64,000 nt of DNA from Myxococcales bacterium (GTDB lineage: Bacteria > Myxococcota_A > Polyangia > Haliangiales > Haliangiaceae). The translations under genes were made by a program, and so were the position numbers. Positions 35,241-42,967 of this stretch are shown in pieces. Where the stretch lies: positions 1 through 64,000 of the forward strand of contig JAQBQE010000035.1 in NCBI GenBank assembly GCA_028287135.1. Direction: 5' to 3'. A model generated the notes under the pieces. That model was given only the letters and a program-made list of their open reading frames with translations. It had not been told where the DNA came from and searched no databases. The first letter of the stretch is position 1; each line of letters begins with the position of its first letter.

Positions 35241-36280
35241 CCCGTACCCGCTACGACGAGGTCTGCGAGGACCTCGTCAATTCTCCTCGCCGCTGGCTCG
35301 TCACCGGCGTGGCTGGCTTCATCGGCTCCGCGCTGCTCGAGCGGTTGCTCGACCTCGGCCAGTCCGTGGTCGGCGTCGACAACTTCATCACCGGGCACAA
35401 GAAGAACCTCGACGACGTCCTCGCGATCAACCCCGACGAGCGACTGCAGTTCCGGTTCATCGAGGGCGACCTCCGCGATGCCAAGGTCGCGACCGAGGCG
35501 ATGAAGGATGTCGACATCGTGCTCCACCAGGCCGCGCTCGGCTCGGTGCCGCGCTCGATCAAGGACCCGATCTCGTCGCACCAGCACAACGTCGACGCGT
35601 TTCTCAACGTGATCAACGCGGCGAAGGACGCCAGCGTCGGCCGCGTGGTCTACGCGTCGAGCTCGTCGGTCTATGGCGATCATCCTGGCCTGCCGAAGGT
35701 CGAGGACCGGATCGGTACGCCGCTGTCGCCGTACGCGGTCACCAAGCGCGTCGATGAGATCTACGCGAAGGTGTTCCACGACGTCTACGACCAGCAGAAC
35801 ATCGGCCTGCGCTACTTCAACGTGTTCGGTCGTCGTCAGGATCCGAACGGCCAGTACGCCGCCGTGATCCCGCGCTGGATCGCGGCGCTGCTCGACAAGA
35901 AGCCGATCGTCATCTTCGGCGACGGCTCGAACAGCCGCGACTTCTGCTACATCGACAACATCGTCCAGGCGAACATCCTCGCGGGCACCGCGCCCGATCC
36001 GGGGGTGACCGGCACCGTCTACAACTGCGGTTGTAACGGGCGGACCGACCTCAGGGAGCTGTTTTCGATGATCCGGGATGATCTGGCGAAGGATCTCCCC
36101 GAGCTCGCGGAGGTCGAGCCGACCTACGAGTCGCCGCGCCCCGGCGATGTCGCGCACTCGCAGGCCTCGATCGACAAGATCCAGGCAGCGCTCGGCTACG
36201 TGCCGACGCACCAGGTCACGGACGGGATGGCCGAGACGGTCGGCTGGTTCGCAGCGCGGCTCCGTAACAAGAAGAAGTAG
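35237..36280 (+). CDS. tviC: UDP-N-acetylhexosamine 4-epimerase-type SDR
   Basis: A 347-residue extended SDR. RRWLVTGVAGFIGSALLERLL is the NAD-binding motif, VVGVDNFITGHKKNLDDV the typical WbpP/TviC follow-up, ASSSSVYGDHPGLPK carries the catalytic Ser/Thr, and SPYAVTKRVDEIYA the Tyr-x3-Lys. GLRYFNVFGRRQDPNGQYAAVIPRW and FGDGSNSRDFCYIDN are hallmarks of UDP-GlcNAc/UDP-GalNAc (and acid) epimerases. Together with the upstream dehydrogenase it would supply UDP-GalNAcA for a surface polysaccharide. The ATG overlaps the dehydrogenase stop as ATGA, so the genes are translationally coupled. Confidence 0.92.
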
Positions 36281-36308
36281 GCGCGCTGGTGGTAGAGTCG
36301 TCGGTGAA

Positions 36309-36548
36309 ATGGCCGATGATGAGCTCCCGAAGCCCGAGCCCAAAGAGATCGACGAGAAGCTGGCGCTCCAGTTCAAGCACCTCGCCGAAGACAATGTCCT
36401 CAAGGGTCAGCCGTACGGCGACGAGCGCTGTGACAACTGCCTGTTCTATCTGAATCCCGACGAAAAGATCTCGTACTGCTGGCATCCCAAGCTGCGGATC
36501 CTGGTCGGAGCCGAGTGGTGGTGTCAGTGGTGGGAGAAGACCGAGTGA
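36309..36548 (+). CDS. Small four-cysteine protein, HiPIP-like spacing
   Basis: A 79-residue soluble protein. An acidic and lysine-rich first half is followed by RCDNCLFYLNPDEKISYCWHP and VGAEWWCQWWEKTE, giving four cysteines with spacing C-x2-C-x12-C-x14-C and aromatic residues next to the last one. This resembles the cluster-binding region of high-potential iron-sulfur proteins (C-x2-C ... C ... GWC), though the whole is shorter and there is no Tat signal. It could instead bind zinc. The ATG at 36309 lies 28 nt after the epimerase stop, so it may be in the same transcript. Function unknown. Confidence 0.65.
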   Translation: MADDELPKPEPKEIDEKLALQFKHLAEDNVLKGQPYGDERCDNCLFYLNPDEKISYCWHPKLRILVGAEWWCQWWEKTE

Positions 36549-36568
36549 TCGGCGCGCAAGGCTGAGGC

Positions 36569-37384
36569 GTGCGCGCCGAGGAAAAACAGGTCGACGGTCC
36601 CGATCTCGAGCGCGCCGAGGAGCAGAAGGAGACGCTGCTCGCCGAGGGCGAGGAGTCCGAGCTCGGCGAGCTCACCGGCGAACAGGTCCGCGACCCGGAG
36701 CGCGATCGCAGCGCCGATCTGCTCGCGTCGATCCGCCTGATCCTCGAGGACAAGCACCTCCATGTCTCGCACCTCGGCCTGCCGCAGCGCGAGGCACTCG
36801 CCCTCGAGGCGTTGCAGTCGGCGGTCACCGGCCGCAAGACCCACCTCGGGACCTTCGTCTACGCCGAGGATCGACGCAGCCTGCTCGAGCAGGCGCTCGC
36901 CGTGCTGCAACCCGGTCTCACCGGCGGAGCGCAGCAGCAGCTCGCGGCGATGAGCACCGACTTCCAGATCCTGAGCAAGCAGGTCGGCGAGCTCCGGGCG
37001 TCGCTGATGAACCTCGAGGATGGCCAGGACGAGCTGTTCGCGAGCGATCACCGTCGCGAGGAGCAGACCGACACCGACTCCGCCGACAAGCCCACGCCCA
37101 AGCCCTCCGACCCGGATGCGCCGCGCCCCGCGACGACACTCACCGGCAAGGGATCCGACGCGAAGCTCGAGCGCGCACCGACGACGCTCACCGGCCCCGA
37201 GGTCAAGCCCGAGCCCAAGACCACGACGCTGTCGACCGGACCCGAGGCCAAGCTCGAGCGCTTGCCGTCCACGCTCGCCGGCCCCGAGCGCAAACCCGAT
37301 CCCGAACCGGCCACGACCCTCGGGGACCCGGCGGAGATCGAGCAGGCCGCGACGACAAAGCCTCGGTGGAAGCCGACGAAATGA
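36569..37384 (+). CDS. Acidic coiled-coil protein with TLTGPE repeats
   Basis: A 271-residue protein, probably cytoplasmic. The start is GTG at 36569, 20 nt after the four-Cys gene. Residues 1-45 are strongly acidic, 45-115 form a mixed helical domain (SADLLASIRLILEDKHLHVSHLG, then LEALQSAVTGRKTHLG), and 125-165 are a coiled-coil candidate (LAAMSTDFQILSKQVGELRASLMNLEDG). From about 180 the sequence turns into imperfect repeats with the core TTLTGPE/K.EP (TLTGKGSDAKLER, TTLTGPEVKPEP, TLSTGPEAKLER, STLAGPERKPDP, TTLGDPAE). No known family is recognised. Its position before the AAA+ gene suggests an adaptor, which is inference. Confidence 0.6.
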   Translation: MRAEEKQVDGPDLERAEEQKETLLAEGEESELGELTGEQVRDPERDRSADLLASIRLILEDKHLHVSHLGLPQREALALEALQSAVTGRKTHLGTFVYAEDRRSLLEQALAVLQPGLTGGAQQQLAAMSTDFQILSKQVGELRASLMNLEDGQDELFASDHRREEQTDTDSADKPTPKPSDPDAPRPATTLTGKGSDAKLERAPTTLTGPEVKPEPKTTTLSTGPEAKLERLPSTLAGPERKPDPEPATTLGDPAEIEQAATTKPRWKPTK

Positions 37385-37406
37385 ACGGCTCCGTTGCCAG
37401 ATCCGT

Positions 37407-37442
37407 CTCTGCTCCGCGTCCTCTGCGGCTCTGCGGTTCGAG
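37407..37442. repeat. Dispersed CGCAGAG-type intergenic repeat, copy 2
   Basis: CTCCGCGTCCTCTGCGGCTC then TGCGGTTCGAG. The complementary strand reads CCGCAGAG-CCGCAGAG-GACGC, the same words as the repeat at 27461-27482. The copy lies in the 76-nt gap before the AAA+ gene and may affect its 5' leader. Confidence 0.5.
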
Positions 37443-37460
37443 TCTCCGATCACACGCCCC

Positions 37461-39524
37461 ATGACGCACGACCTCGACGCGATCATCACCGAGATTCGCC
37501 TCTACGCCGAGGCCGCTCTTGTCCGCCGACTCAACGCGGGCTCCGGGTTTGCCGATCCGCGGATCCCGGCGCAGATCTATCTGCGCGACGAGGCGGCGCT
37601 CGCGCGGCTCGCCGGCGGCACGCTCCGCCCGACGGGAACGCACAAGCGTGCCGAGATCGCGCTCCTGCACCAGATCGACGCCGCGACCGTCAGCGACGAC
37701 GACGCCAGGGCCACGCGCGTCGGCGTGATGACCGCGCGGCTCGGCCTCGACCCGGTCGCGGGTGGCATCCTCGCAGTCGCCGTCGCCTATGCGCTCGACC
37801 TCGACACCCGCGAGCTGTGTCACGCGCTCGCGCCACGCCGGCGGGCGGCGCTCTACCTCGAGACCTGCGCCGATGTCCTCCAGACCCAGCCGGCCGACCT
37901 GCTCCGCGCGATCGCGCCGGGTGCACCGCTGCGCCGCGGTCGCGCGATCGTCGTCGACGGCGATGGCCTGTCGGCATCGATCGAGCTGCTCGGTCCCGCG
38001 CTCGCCTGGCTGCTCGGCGATGACGGTCTTCAGCCGCCGCTCGCGGGCCTGCTCGAGCTGATGGCGCCAGAGGCCGACCTCGGTGTCGTGCTGCCCGCGC
38101 CGACGCTCGCGGCCCTCGATGAGCTGGTGCCGCGCCTGCAGACCACCGCTCCGATCGCGGTCGTCCTGCGTGGTCCGCGTGGCTCAGGCCGGCGAGCCGC
38201 AGCGCATCGGCTGGCCCGCGCGCTCGGGCGTTCCCTGCTCGTGATCCCGGTGCCTCCCCTGCTCGCGTACGAACAGCGGGTGCGGACGTCGCTGCTCGCC
38301 AACGCGCTCGCGACCGCACGGCTCCGCGATGCGGTGCCGTTCCTGGCCGAAGCCGACGCGCTGTACGACGAGCGTGGCGAGCTCGCGGGCGATCACCTCG
38401 AGGCGATCACGTCGGCGCCCGGGCTGCTGATCGCGGGCTCGAGCGGACGCGGTGGTCACCTCGAGCTCCGTCGCCCTGCCCTGGTCGTCGCGATGCCGCG
38501 CACCGAGCTCGACGATCGCGAGCGCGCATGGGTCTCCGTGCTGACGCCCCACGGCGCGCAGGCCCAGGCTCCGGAGCTCGCCGCGCGCTACGTGATCGGC
38601 CCGGGCGCGATCGCCGATGTCGTCGCCGAGGCCACGCGCTATGCCGCGGTCGCCGGCGGTGCGATCGAGATCACCGCGCTCGAGGCGGCGGTCGGTCGCC
38701 GGCTGTCGCTCCGGCTCGGAACCTACGGCACCGTCGTCCATCGCAAGGCGCTGTTCTCCGAGCTCGTGCTCCCCGACGACGTGATCGACACGATCAAGGA
38801 CATGATCGCGATGGTCCGCGAGCGATCGCAGATCCTCGAGCGCTGGGGCTACGCGCGCCACCTCGGGATCTCGCGCGGTGTCTCCGGCCTGTACTCGGGG
38901 GAGCCCGGGACGGGCAAGACGATGGCAGCCAGCGTCGTCGCGTCCGCGCTCGGGCTCGAGCTCGTACGGATCGATCTGTCCGCGGTGGTCTCGAAGTACG
39001 TCGGCGAGACCGAGAAGAACCTCGCGAAGATCTTCGACGAGGCGCAGGACGCGCACGCCATGCTGCTGTTCGACGAGGCGGATAGCTTGTTCGGCAAGCG
39101 GACCGAGCTCAAGACCGCGCAGGACCGGTTCGCGAACCTCGAGGTCAACTACATCCTCCAGAGGATGGAGAGCTTCGACGGCGTCAGCGTGCTGACCACC
39201 AACGCCGAGAGCTCGATCGATCCAGCGCTCCAGCGCCGGCTCAACTTCCGCATCCGATTCCCCGAGCCCGAGCTCGAGGAGCGCGAGAAGCTGTGGCGCC
39301 AGCTGCTCCCGCCGTCGACCCAGCTCCACGAGGGCGTCGACTTCCACGCTCTCGCCGAGAAGTTCGACATGACCGGCGGCTACATCAAGAACGCGGTCGT
39401 CCGCGCGGCCGTGATCGCCGCTCGCGCCGGCCGCCAGATGATGGGCGATGACCTGTGGGCCGGCGCCCATCACGAGTACGCGGAGATGGGCAAGGTCATG
39501 CCGCAGCTGTCCTCCGGGCTGTGA
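37461..39524 (+). CDS. AAA+ ATPase of the contractile-injection-system (Afp15/Pvc15-like) type
   Basis: A 687-residue protein with two ATPase-like modules. An N-terminal helical region (1-210) leads to a degenerate module whose loop GPRGSGRR (238-245) lacks the P-loop lysine. The active module has Walker A GEPGTGKT at 480-487, DLSAVVSKYVGETEKNLAKIFDEAQ, Walker B LLFDEADSLFG at 535-545, sensor ATTN-type VLTTNAESSID and the arginine finger QRRLNFRIRF. VSKYVGETEKNLA and EVNYILQRMESFDG closely resemble the ATPases of extracellular contractile injection systems, but no sheath, tube or baseplate gene is in the window. The start ATG at 37461 follows a short leader with a dispersed repeat. A GC hairpin follows the stop. 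Confidence 0.82.
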   Translation: MTHDLDAIITEIRLYAEAALVRRLNAGSGFADPRIPAQIYLRDEAALARLAGGTLRPTGTHKRAEIALLHQIDAATVSDDDARATRVGVMTARLGLDPVAGGILAVAVAYALDLDTRELCHALAPRRRAALYLETCADVLQTQPADLLRAIAPGAPLRRGRAIVVDGDGLSASIELLGPALAWLLGDDGLQPPLAGLLELMAPEADLGVVLPAPTLAALDELVPRLQTTAPIAVVLRGPRGSGRRAAAHRLARALGRSLLVIPVPPLLAYEQRVRTSLLANALATARLRDAVPFLAEADALYDERGELAGDHLEAITSAPGLLIAGSSGRGGHLELRRPALVVAMPRTELDDRERAWVSVLTPHGAQAQAPELAARYVIGPGAIADVVAEATRYAAVAGGAIEITALEAAVGRRLSLRLGTYGTVVHRKALFSELVLPDDVIDTIKDMIAMVRERSQILERWGYARHLGISRGVSGLYSGEPGTGKTMAASVVASALGLELVRIDLSAVVSKYVGETEKNLAKIFDEAQDAHAMLLFDEADSLFGKRTELKTAQDRFANLEVNYILQRMESFDGVSVLTTNAESSIDPALQRRLNFRIRFPEPELEEREKLWRQLLPPSTQLHEGVDFHALAEKFDMTGGYIKNAVVRAAVIAARAGRQMMGDDLWAGAHHEYAEMGKVMPQLSSGL

Positions 39525-39527
39525 GAA

Positions 39528-39546
39528 CCGGCCCTGTCGGGGCCGG
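39528..39546 (+). terminator. GC-rich hairpin after the AAA+ gene
   Basis: CCGGCCC-TGTCG-GGGCCGG, a perfect seven-base stem with a five-base loop starting 4 nt after the TGA. It lacks a following T run, so it is a terminator-like or mRNA-end-protecting hairpin rather than a classical intrinsic terminator. The next gene begins 53 nt later. Confidence 0.4.
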
Positions 39547-39598
39547 ACCGTGCGACTGTCGGGCACCGACCTCCGTCCGGACCTTCGTGAGGATGTTC

Positions 39599-40201
39599 AT
39601 GAGCGAGCTCGATCTCAATCCCCAGCCCAAGAAGGATCCCCGGATGCTCGCGATCGGCCTCGCGGTCGCCGCCGCGGTGCTCCTCGCGTTTGCCGCCTTC
39701 TCGAAGGACTGGGTGGCGCGCCCGATGTCGGTCGGCTTTGGCCCGATGGGCTGCCACGACTGCAACCTGCTCGAGTTCAACAAGCCCGGCAGCATGTCGA
39801 ACGGCGCGTTCGTCGACATGATGCGCACGATGGGTGAGGACGGAGCCCGCCACACGTCGAGCGCGTTTGCGCCGGCCGGCTGGATCACGTTCGGCCTGTG
39901 CCTGATCGCGGTGCTCGGGCTGCTCGGTGCAGCCGGCCTGGCGTTCGCGAAGAAGCGGCCGGATCTGCCGGTGGCGCCGTCGAGCGCCGCGCTGCTGTCG
40001 ATCATGGTCGCGTTGATCTCGGGCTGTGTGTTCGTGGCGACCAAACCCGGTGGGCCGGGGTTCGTCGGTGTGTCGAATGGCTTCTGGGCGTTCGGGATCG
40101 GCGCCGTGATGGCGATCGCCGCCGCGCAGATGCTGGCGAAGATCAATCGCCCCGTCGACCCGGACCTGCTCGACGGCGCGATGAACCCCGAACAGTACTG
40201 A
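39599..40201 (+). CDS. Four-helix membrane protein with an extracytoplasmic CxxC loop
   Basis: A 200-residue protein. The start ATG at 39599 is preferred over the one at 39593 because GAGG lies 6 nt before it. Hydrophobic segments lie at about 18-34, 93-115, 129-150 and 159-178. The first two are joined by a 55-residue loop containing VGFGPMGCHDCNLLEFN, a CxxC that could form a disulfide or bind metal. The four-helix layout with a large first loop is reminiscent of claudin-type folds, but I claim no homology. It follows the AAA+ gene; the functional link is unknown. Confidence 0.65.
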   Translation: MSELDLNPQPKKDPRMLAIGLAVAAAVLLAFAAFSKDWVARPMSVGFGPMGCHDCNLLEFNKPGSMSNGAFVDMMRTMGEDGARHTSSAFAPAGWITFGLCLIAVLGLLGAAGLAFAKKRPDLPVAPSSAALLSIMVALISGCVFVATKPGGPGFVGVSNGFWAFGIGAVMAIAAAQMLAKINRPVDPDLLDGAMNPEQY

Positions 40202-40244
40202 GTTCGCATGCGCGACCGGCGGCTCTCGCGCTAGTCTCCGTCGC

Positions 40245-41075
40245 ATGTCGCTTCGCGGAAAGACAGTGTTCATCACGGGTGCGAGCCGCGGTATCGGTCT
40301 CGCGATCGGTCTGCGCGCAGCGCGCGACGGTGCCAACGTCGCGATCGCCGCCAAGACCGCCGAGCCCAACCCCAAGCTGCCCGGCACGGTGTACTCGGCG
40401 GCCAAGGAGATCGACGAGGCCGGCGGCAAGGGCCTCCCGCTGGTCTGCGACATCCGGTTCGAGGAGCAGGTCGCCGACGCGGTCCAGAAGACGGTCGAGA
40501 CGTTCGGCGGCATCGACATCCTGGTCAACAACGCGAGTGCGATCAGCCTGACCGGCACCGAGCACACGCCGATGAAGCGCTACGACCTGATGCACTCGAT
40601 CAACACGCGCGGCACGTTCGTCGTGTCGCAGGCGTGCATCCCGCACCTGCGCAAGGCTGCCGCGAACGGTGGCAACGCACACGTCCTCAACCTGTCGCCA
40701 CCGCTCAACATGGAGACCCGCTGGTTCGCGCCGCACGTCGCCTACACGATGGCGAAGTTCGGGATGAGCATGTGCGTGCTCGGGATGGCCGGCGAGTTCA
40801 AGAAGGACGGCATCGCGTTCAACGCGCTGTGGCCACGCACGACGATCGCCACGGCGGCGATCAAGAACCTGCTCGGTGGCGACGCCGCCATGAAGGGCTC
40901 GCGCAGCCCGGCGATCATGGGCGATGCGGCCTACGCGATCTTCAATCGCAGCTCGCGCGAGCACACCGGCAACTTCTACATCGACGACGAGGTGCTCGCG
41001 GCCGAGGGCAAGACTGACCTCAGCGAGTACGCGATGGTTCCGGGCGCCCCGCTGCTCCCCGACTTCTTCATCTGA
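40245..41075 (+). CDS. Short-chain dehydrogenase, HSDL2-like
   Basis: A 276-residue SDR. The cofactor motif TGASRGIGLAIGLRAA is at about 11-26, NNAS at 92-95, and the active site VAYTMAKFGMSMCVLGMAGEFK holds YxxxK. LNLSPPLNMETRWFAPH is where the catalytic Ser is expected (LNLSPP). The sequence AKTAEPNPKLPGTVYSAAKEIDEAGGK and the C-terminal TGNFYIDDEVL are typical of the hydroxysteroid dehydrogenase-like 2 group, which acts on lipids or fatty-acyl substrates. It is a single plus-strand gene converging on the rhomboid gene with 17 nt between stops. Confidence 0.9.
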   Translation: MSLRGKTVFITGASRGIGLAIGLRAARDGANVAIAAKTAEPNPKLPGTVYSAAKEIDEAGGKGLPLVCDIRFEEQVADAVQKTVETFGGIDILVNNASAISLTGTEHTPMKRYDLMHSINTRGTFVVSQACIPHLRKAAANGGNAHVLNLSPPLNMETRWFAPHVAYTMAKFGMSMCVLGMAGEFKKDGIAFNALWPRTTIATAAIKNLLGGDAAMKGSRSPAIMGDAAYAIFNRSSREHTGNFYIDDEVLAAEGKTDLSEYAMVPGAPLLPDFFI

Positions 41076-41092
41076 GTCCCGCGCTCGGGCGA

Positions 41093-41719
41093 CTAGATCT
41101 TCGGCTTGGCCTTGATCGGTACCGCGGTGGCCGCGGGTAACCCGAGGTCCTTCACCGTCGGACCGCCGGCACTTCGACCGCGCGCACCGAGGAAGCCGAA
41201 CGCGGCGCCGGTGAGGCCGCCGATCAGGTGCGCCATGCGCGAGACGTTGTCGTCGGCGGTGAACGCCCGGTAGACCTCACCACCGAGGTAGATCACGGCG
41301 ATCGCGATGAAGGTCAGTGGGATCTGGCCCTGGCGGATGTTCGCCGTCGAGGCGAGCAGGATCATCATGAACACGACGCCGCTCGCGCCGAGGAGGAAGT
41401 TCCCGGAGAACGCGAGGTTGACGAGCCCCGTCACCAGCGCGGTGATCAGGATCATGATCAGCAGCGACAGCGATCCGTGACGCTCCTCGAGGATCGGCCC
41501 GATCAGCAGGATCAACATGAAGTTGCCGAGCAGGTGCTCCCAGCTCGCGTGACCGAGGATGTGGGTCACCAGCCCGAGGTAGCTGCTCGAGTCGATGATC
41601 TTGGGATGCGCCGCGAAGTAGTGGACGCGGGTCTCCTGCGGCAACACGTAGACGATCAACGCGAGCAACGTGAACGTCAGGACGACAGGCGCGTTGTACG
41701 TGATGCGTAGCTTGGCCAC
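41093..41719 (-). CDS. Rhomboid family intramembrane serine protease
   Basis: A 208-residue polytopic membrane protein with six hydrophobic segments. The catalytic dyad is visible: S113 in the GASG motif at 111-114 (LLGASGVVFMM) and H164 in RMAHLIGG. HASWEHLLGNFMLILLIGP at about 57-75 carries the conserved oxyanion His and Asn. It would cut transmembrane helices in the plane of the membrane. A rhomboid could act on the MYXO-CTERM-like tail in this window, since GlyGly-CTERM proteins are processed by rhombosortases; that connection is speculative. The last 30 residues are a cytoplasmic basic tail. Confidence 0.9.
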   Translation of the reverse strand: MAKLRITYNAPVVLTFTLLALIVYVLPQETRVHYFAAHPKIIDSSSYLGLVTHILGHASWEHLLGNFMLILLIGPILEERHGSLSLLIMILITALVTGLVNLAFSGNFLLGASGVVFMMILLASTANIRQGQIPLTFIAIAVIYLGGEVYRAFTADDNVSRMAHLIGGLTGAAFGFLGARGRSAGGPTVKDLGLPAATAVPIKAKPKI

Positions 41720-41742
41720 ATCCAGAGGCTAGCACGCAGGAA

Positions 41743-42324
41743 TCAAAGCAGCGGCCACTCGACGGGACGCAGCAGGACGCGATGGTCCTCGTACTCGTAG
41801 CGGTGCGGCGGCACGTAGGTGTGGTCCTGGTGCGCGACCTCGACGACCGGCATCAGCTCGACTTCGGGGTACTTCTTCGGTCGCGCGACCTCGACGCTGC
41901 AACCGGCCTCGCGAACGATCTTCTCCGAGGTCGAACCCACGACGATTCGCTCGATCCCGGTGAGCCCGTGACTGCCGACGATGATCAGGTCGGCGCCGAC
42001 CTCGCTCGCCAGTCGAAGGATCTCGTCTACGGGCTTGCCGATCCGCGCGTGCACGAAGAAGTGGAGGCGGCTCGTGACCTCGACGCGGTCGAGCTCCTGC
42101 TGAACCTCGATCGCGAGCGCTTCCTGCACGCGCGCCGCGTACATGTAATCGACGCCGTTGTAGGACGGGATGCTCGGGATGGGCTCGTGCGGGTTGACCA
42201 CACAGACGACGTGGAGCACGTGGTGCGGCGCACGGGCGGCAAGGCTCACTGCCCGCGCCAGCGCCGCGTGGCCGCTGTGGCTGAAGTCGTAGCCCACGAC
42301 AACTGGGCTGTGGTGAGTGGTCAT
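41743..42324 (-). CDS. Universal stress protein (UspA) family
   Basis: A 193-residue protein of the UspA fold. The first strand reads PVVVGYDFSHSGHAALARAVSLAA, and the nucleotide-binding signature GADLIIVGSHGLTGIERIVVGSTSEKIVREAGCSVEVAR shows the ATP-binding G-x2-G-x9-G(S/T) form. The C-terminal 40 residues (VELMPVVEVAHQDHTYVPPHRY) are longer than usual and rich in His and aromatic residues. I start at ATG 42324; an ATG at 42348 adds eight residues. It is divergent from the His-tailed thioredoxin gene, with 109 nt between starts. Confidence 0.9.
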   Translation of the reverse strand: MTTHHSPVVVGYDFSHSGHAALARAVSLAARAPHHVLHVVCVVNPHEPIPSIPSYNGVDYMYAARVQEALAIEVQQELDRVEVTSRLHFFVHARIGKPVDEILRLASEVGADLIIVGSHGLTGIERIVVGSTSEKIVREAGCSVEVARPKKYPEVELMPVVEVAHQDHTYVPPHRYEYEDHRVLLRPVEWPLL

Positions 42325-42433
42325 GCGGGCTACCGCAGCAACGCTCATGCCACGACCACCGGCGTGCGTTGACGCGCGTCGAGCGGTGCCGCCCGGGCTT
42401 GCGGGCGGAGTGCCTCCGGGCCAGATTCCCTTC

Positions 42434-42922
42434 ATGGCAACCGTAGAGATCACCGCCGACAACTTTCAACAAACCATCGAGAAGGGTGGCATCGTCCTCC
42501 TCGACTTCTGGGCCGAGTGGTGTGGCCCCTGCCGCGCGTTCGCACCGGTGTTCGAAACTGCGTCGGAGAAGTATGGTGACGTCGTGTTCGGAAAGATCGA
42601 CACGGAGGCGCAGCAGGAGCTCGCCGGCGCGGCGAACATCTCCGCGATTCCGACGTTGATGCTGTTTCGCGACGGAGTCCTGCTGTTCCGCGAGTCGGGC
42701 GCGCTACCGCCCGCCGCCCTCGACGAGCTCGTCGGGCAAGCCCAGAAGCTCGACATGGCAAAGGTCCGCGAAGAGATGGCGAGCCACCAGCACGAGCACG
42801 GCCCAGGCTGCAACCACGACCATGACCACGGAGATGGTCACGATCACGATCATGGTCCTGCCGACGCGAAGACGGTGGAGGCACCGGGCGGGCACAAGCA
42901 CGGACCCGGCTGCACCCACTAG
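42434..42922 (+). CDS. Thioredoxin with a His-rich metal-binding tail
   Basis: A 162-residue protein. Residues 1-108 are a normal thioredoxin with the redox site DFWAEWCGPCRAF (Cys30 and Cys33), FGKIDTEAQQELAG and the cis-proline strand ISAIPTLMLFRDG. From residue 116 a tail follows with 12 histidines and two cysteines. It contains two HGPGC boxes (122-126 and 156-160), the first followed by NHDHDHGDGHDHDH, and ends in GCTH. Typical thioredoxins are about 108 residues. The tail resembles nickel/zinc/copper buffering stretches. It suggests a metal-coupled disulfide reductase or metal store. The start ATG at 42434 fits the family N-terminus. Confidence 0.9.
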   Translation: MATVEITADNFQQTIEKGGIVLLDFWAEWCGPCRAFAPVFETASEKYGDVVFGKIDTEAQQELAGAANISAIPTLMLFRDGVLLFRESGALPPAALDELVGQAQKLDMAKVREEMASHQHEHGPGCNHDHDHGDGHDHDHGPADAKTVEAPGGHKHGPGCTH

Positions 42923-42967
42923 CCACGATCACGACGCGGCATCACGCCGCACCACCTGCGCAGCAGA

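Noticed and set aside
37461..40201. A contractile injection system locus
   Set aside because: Only the ATPase resembles such systems. No sheath, tube, baseplate, spike or tail-fibre protein is encoded nearby.
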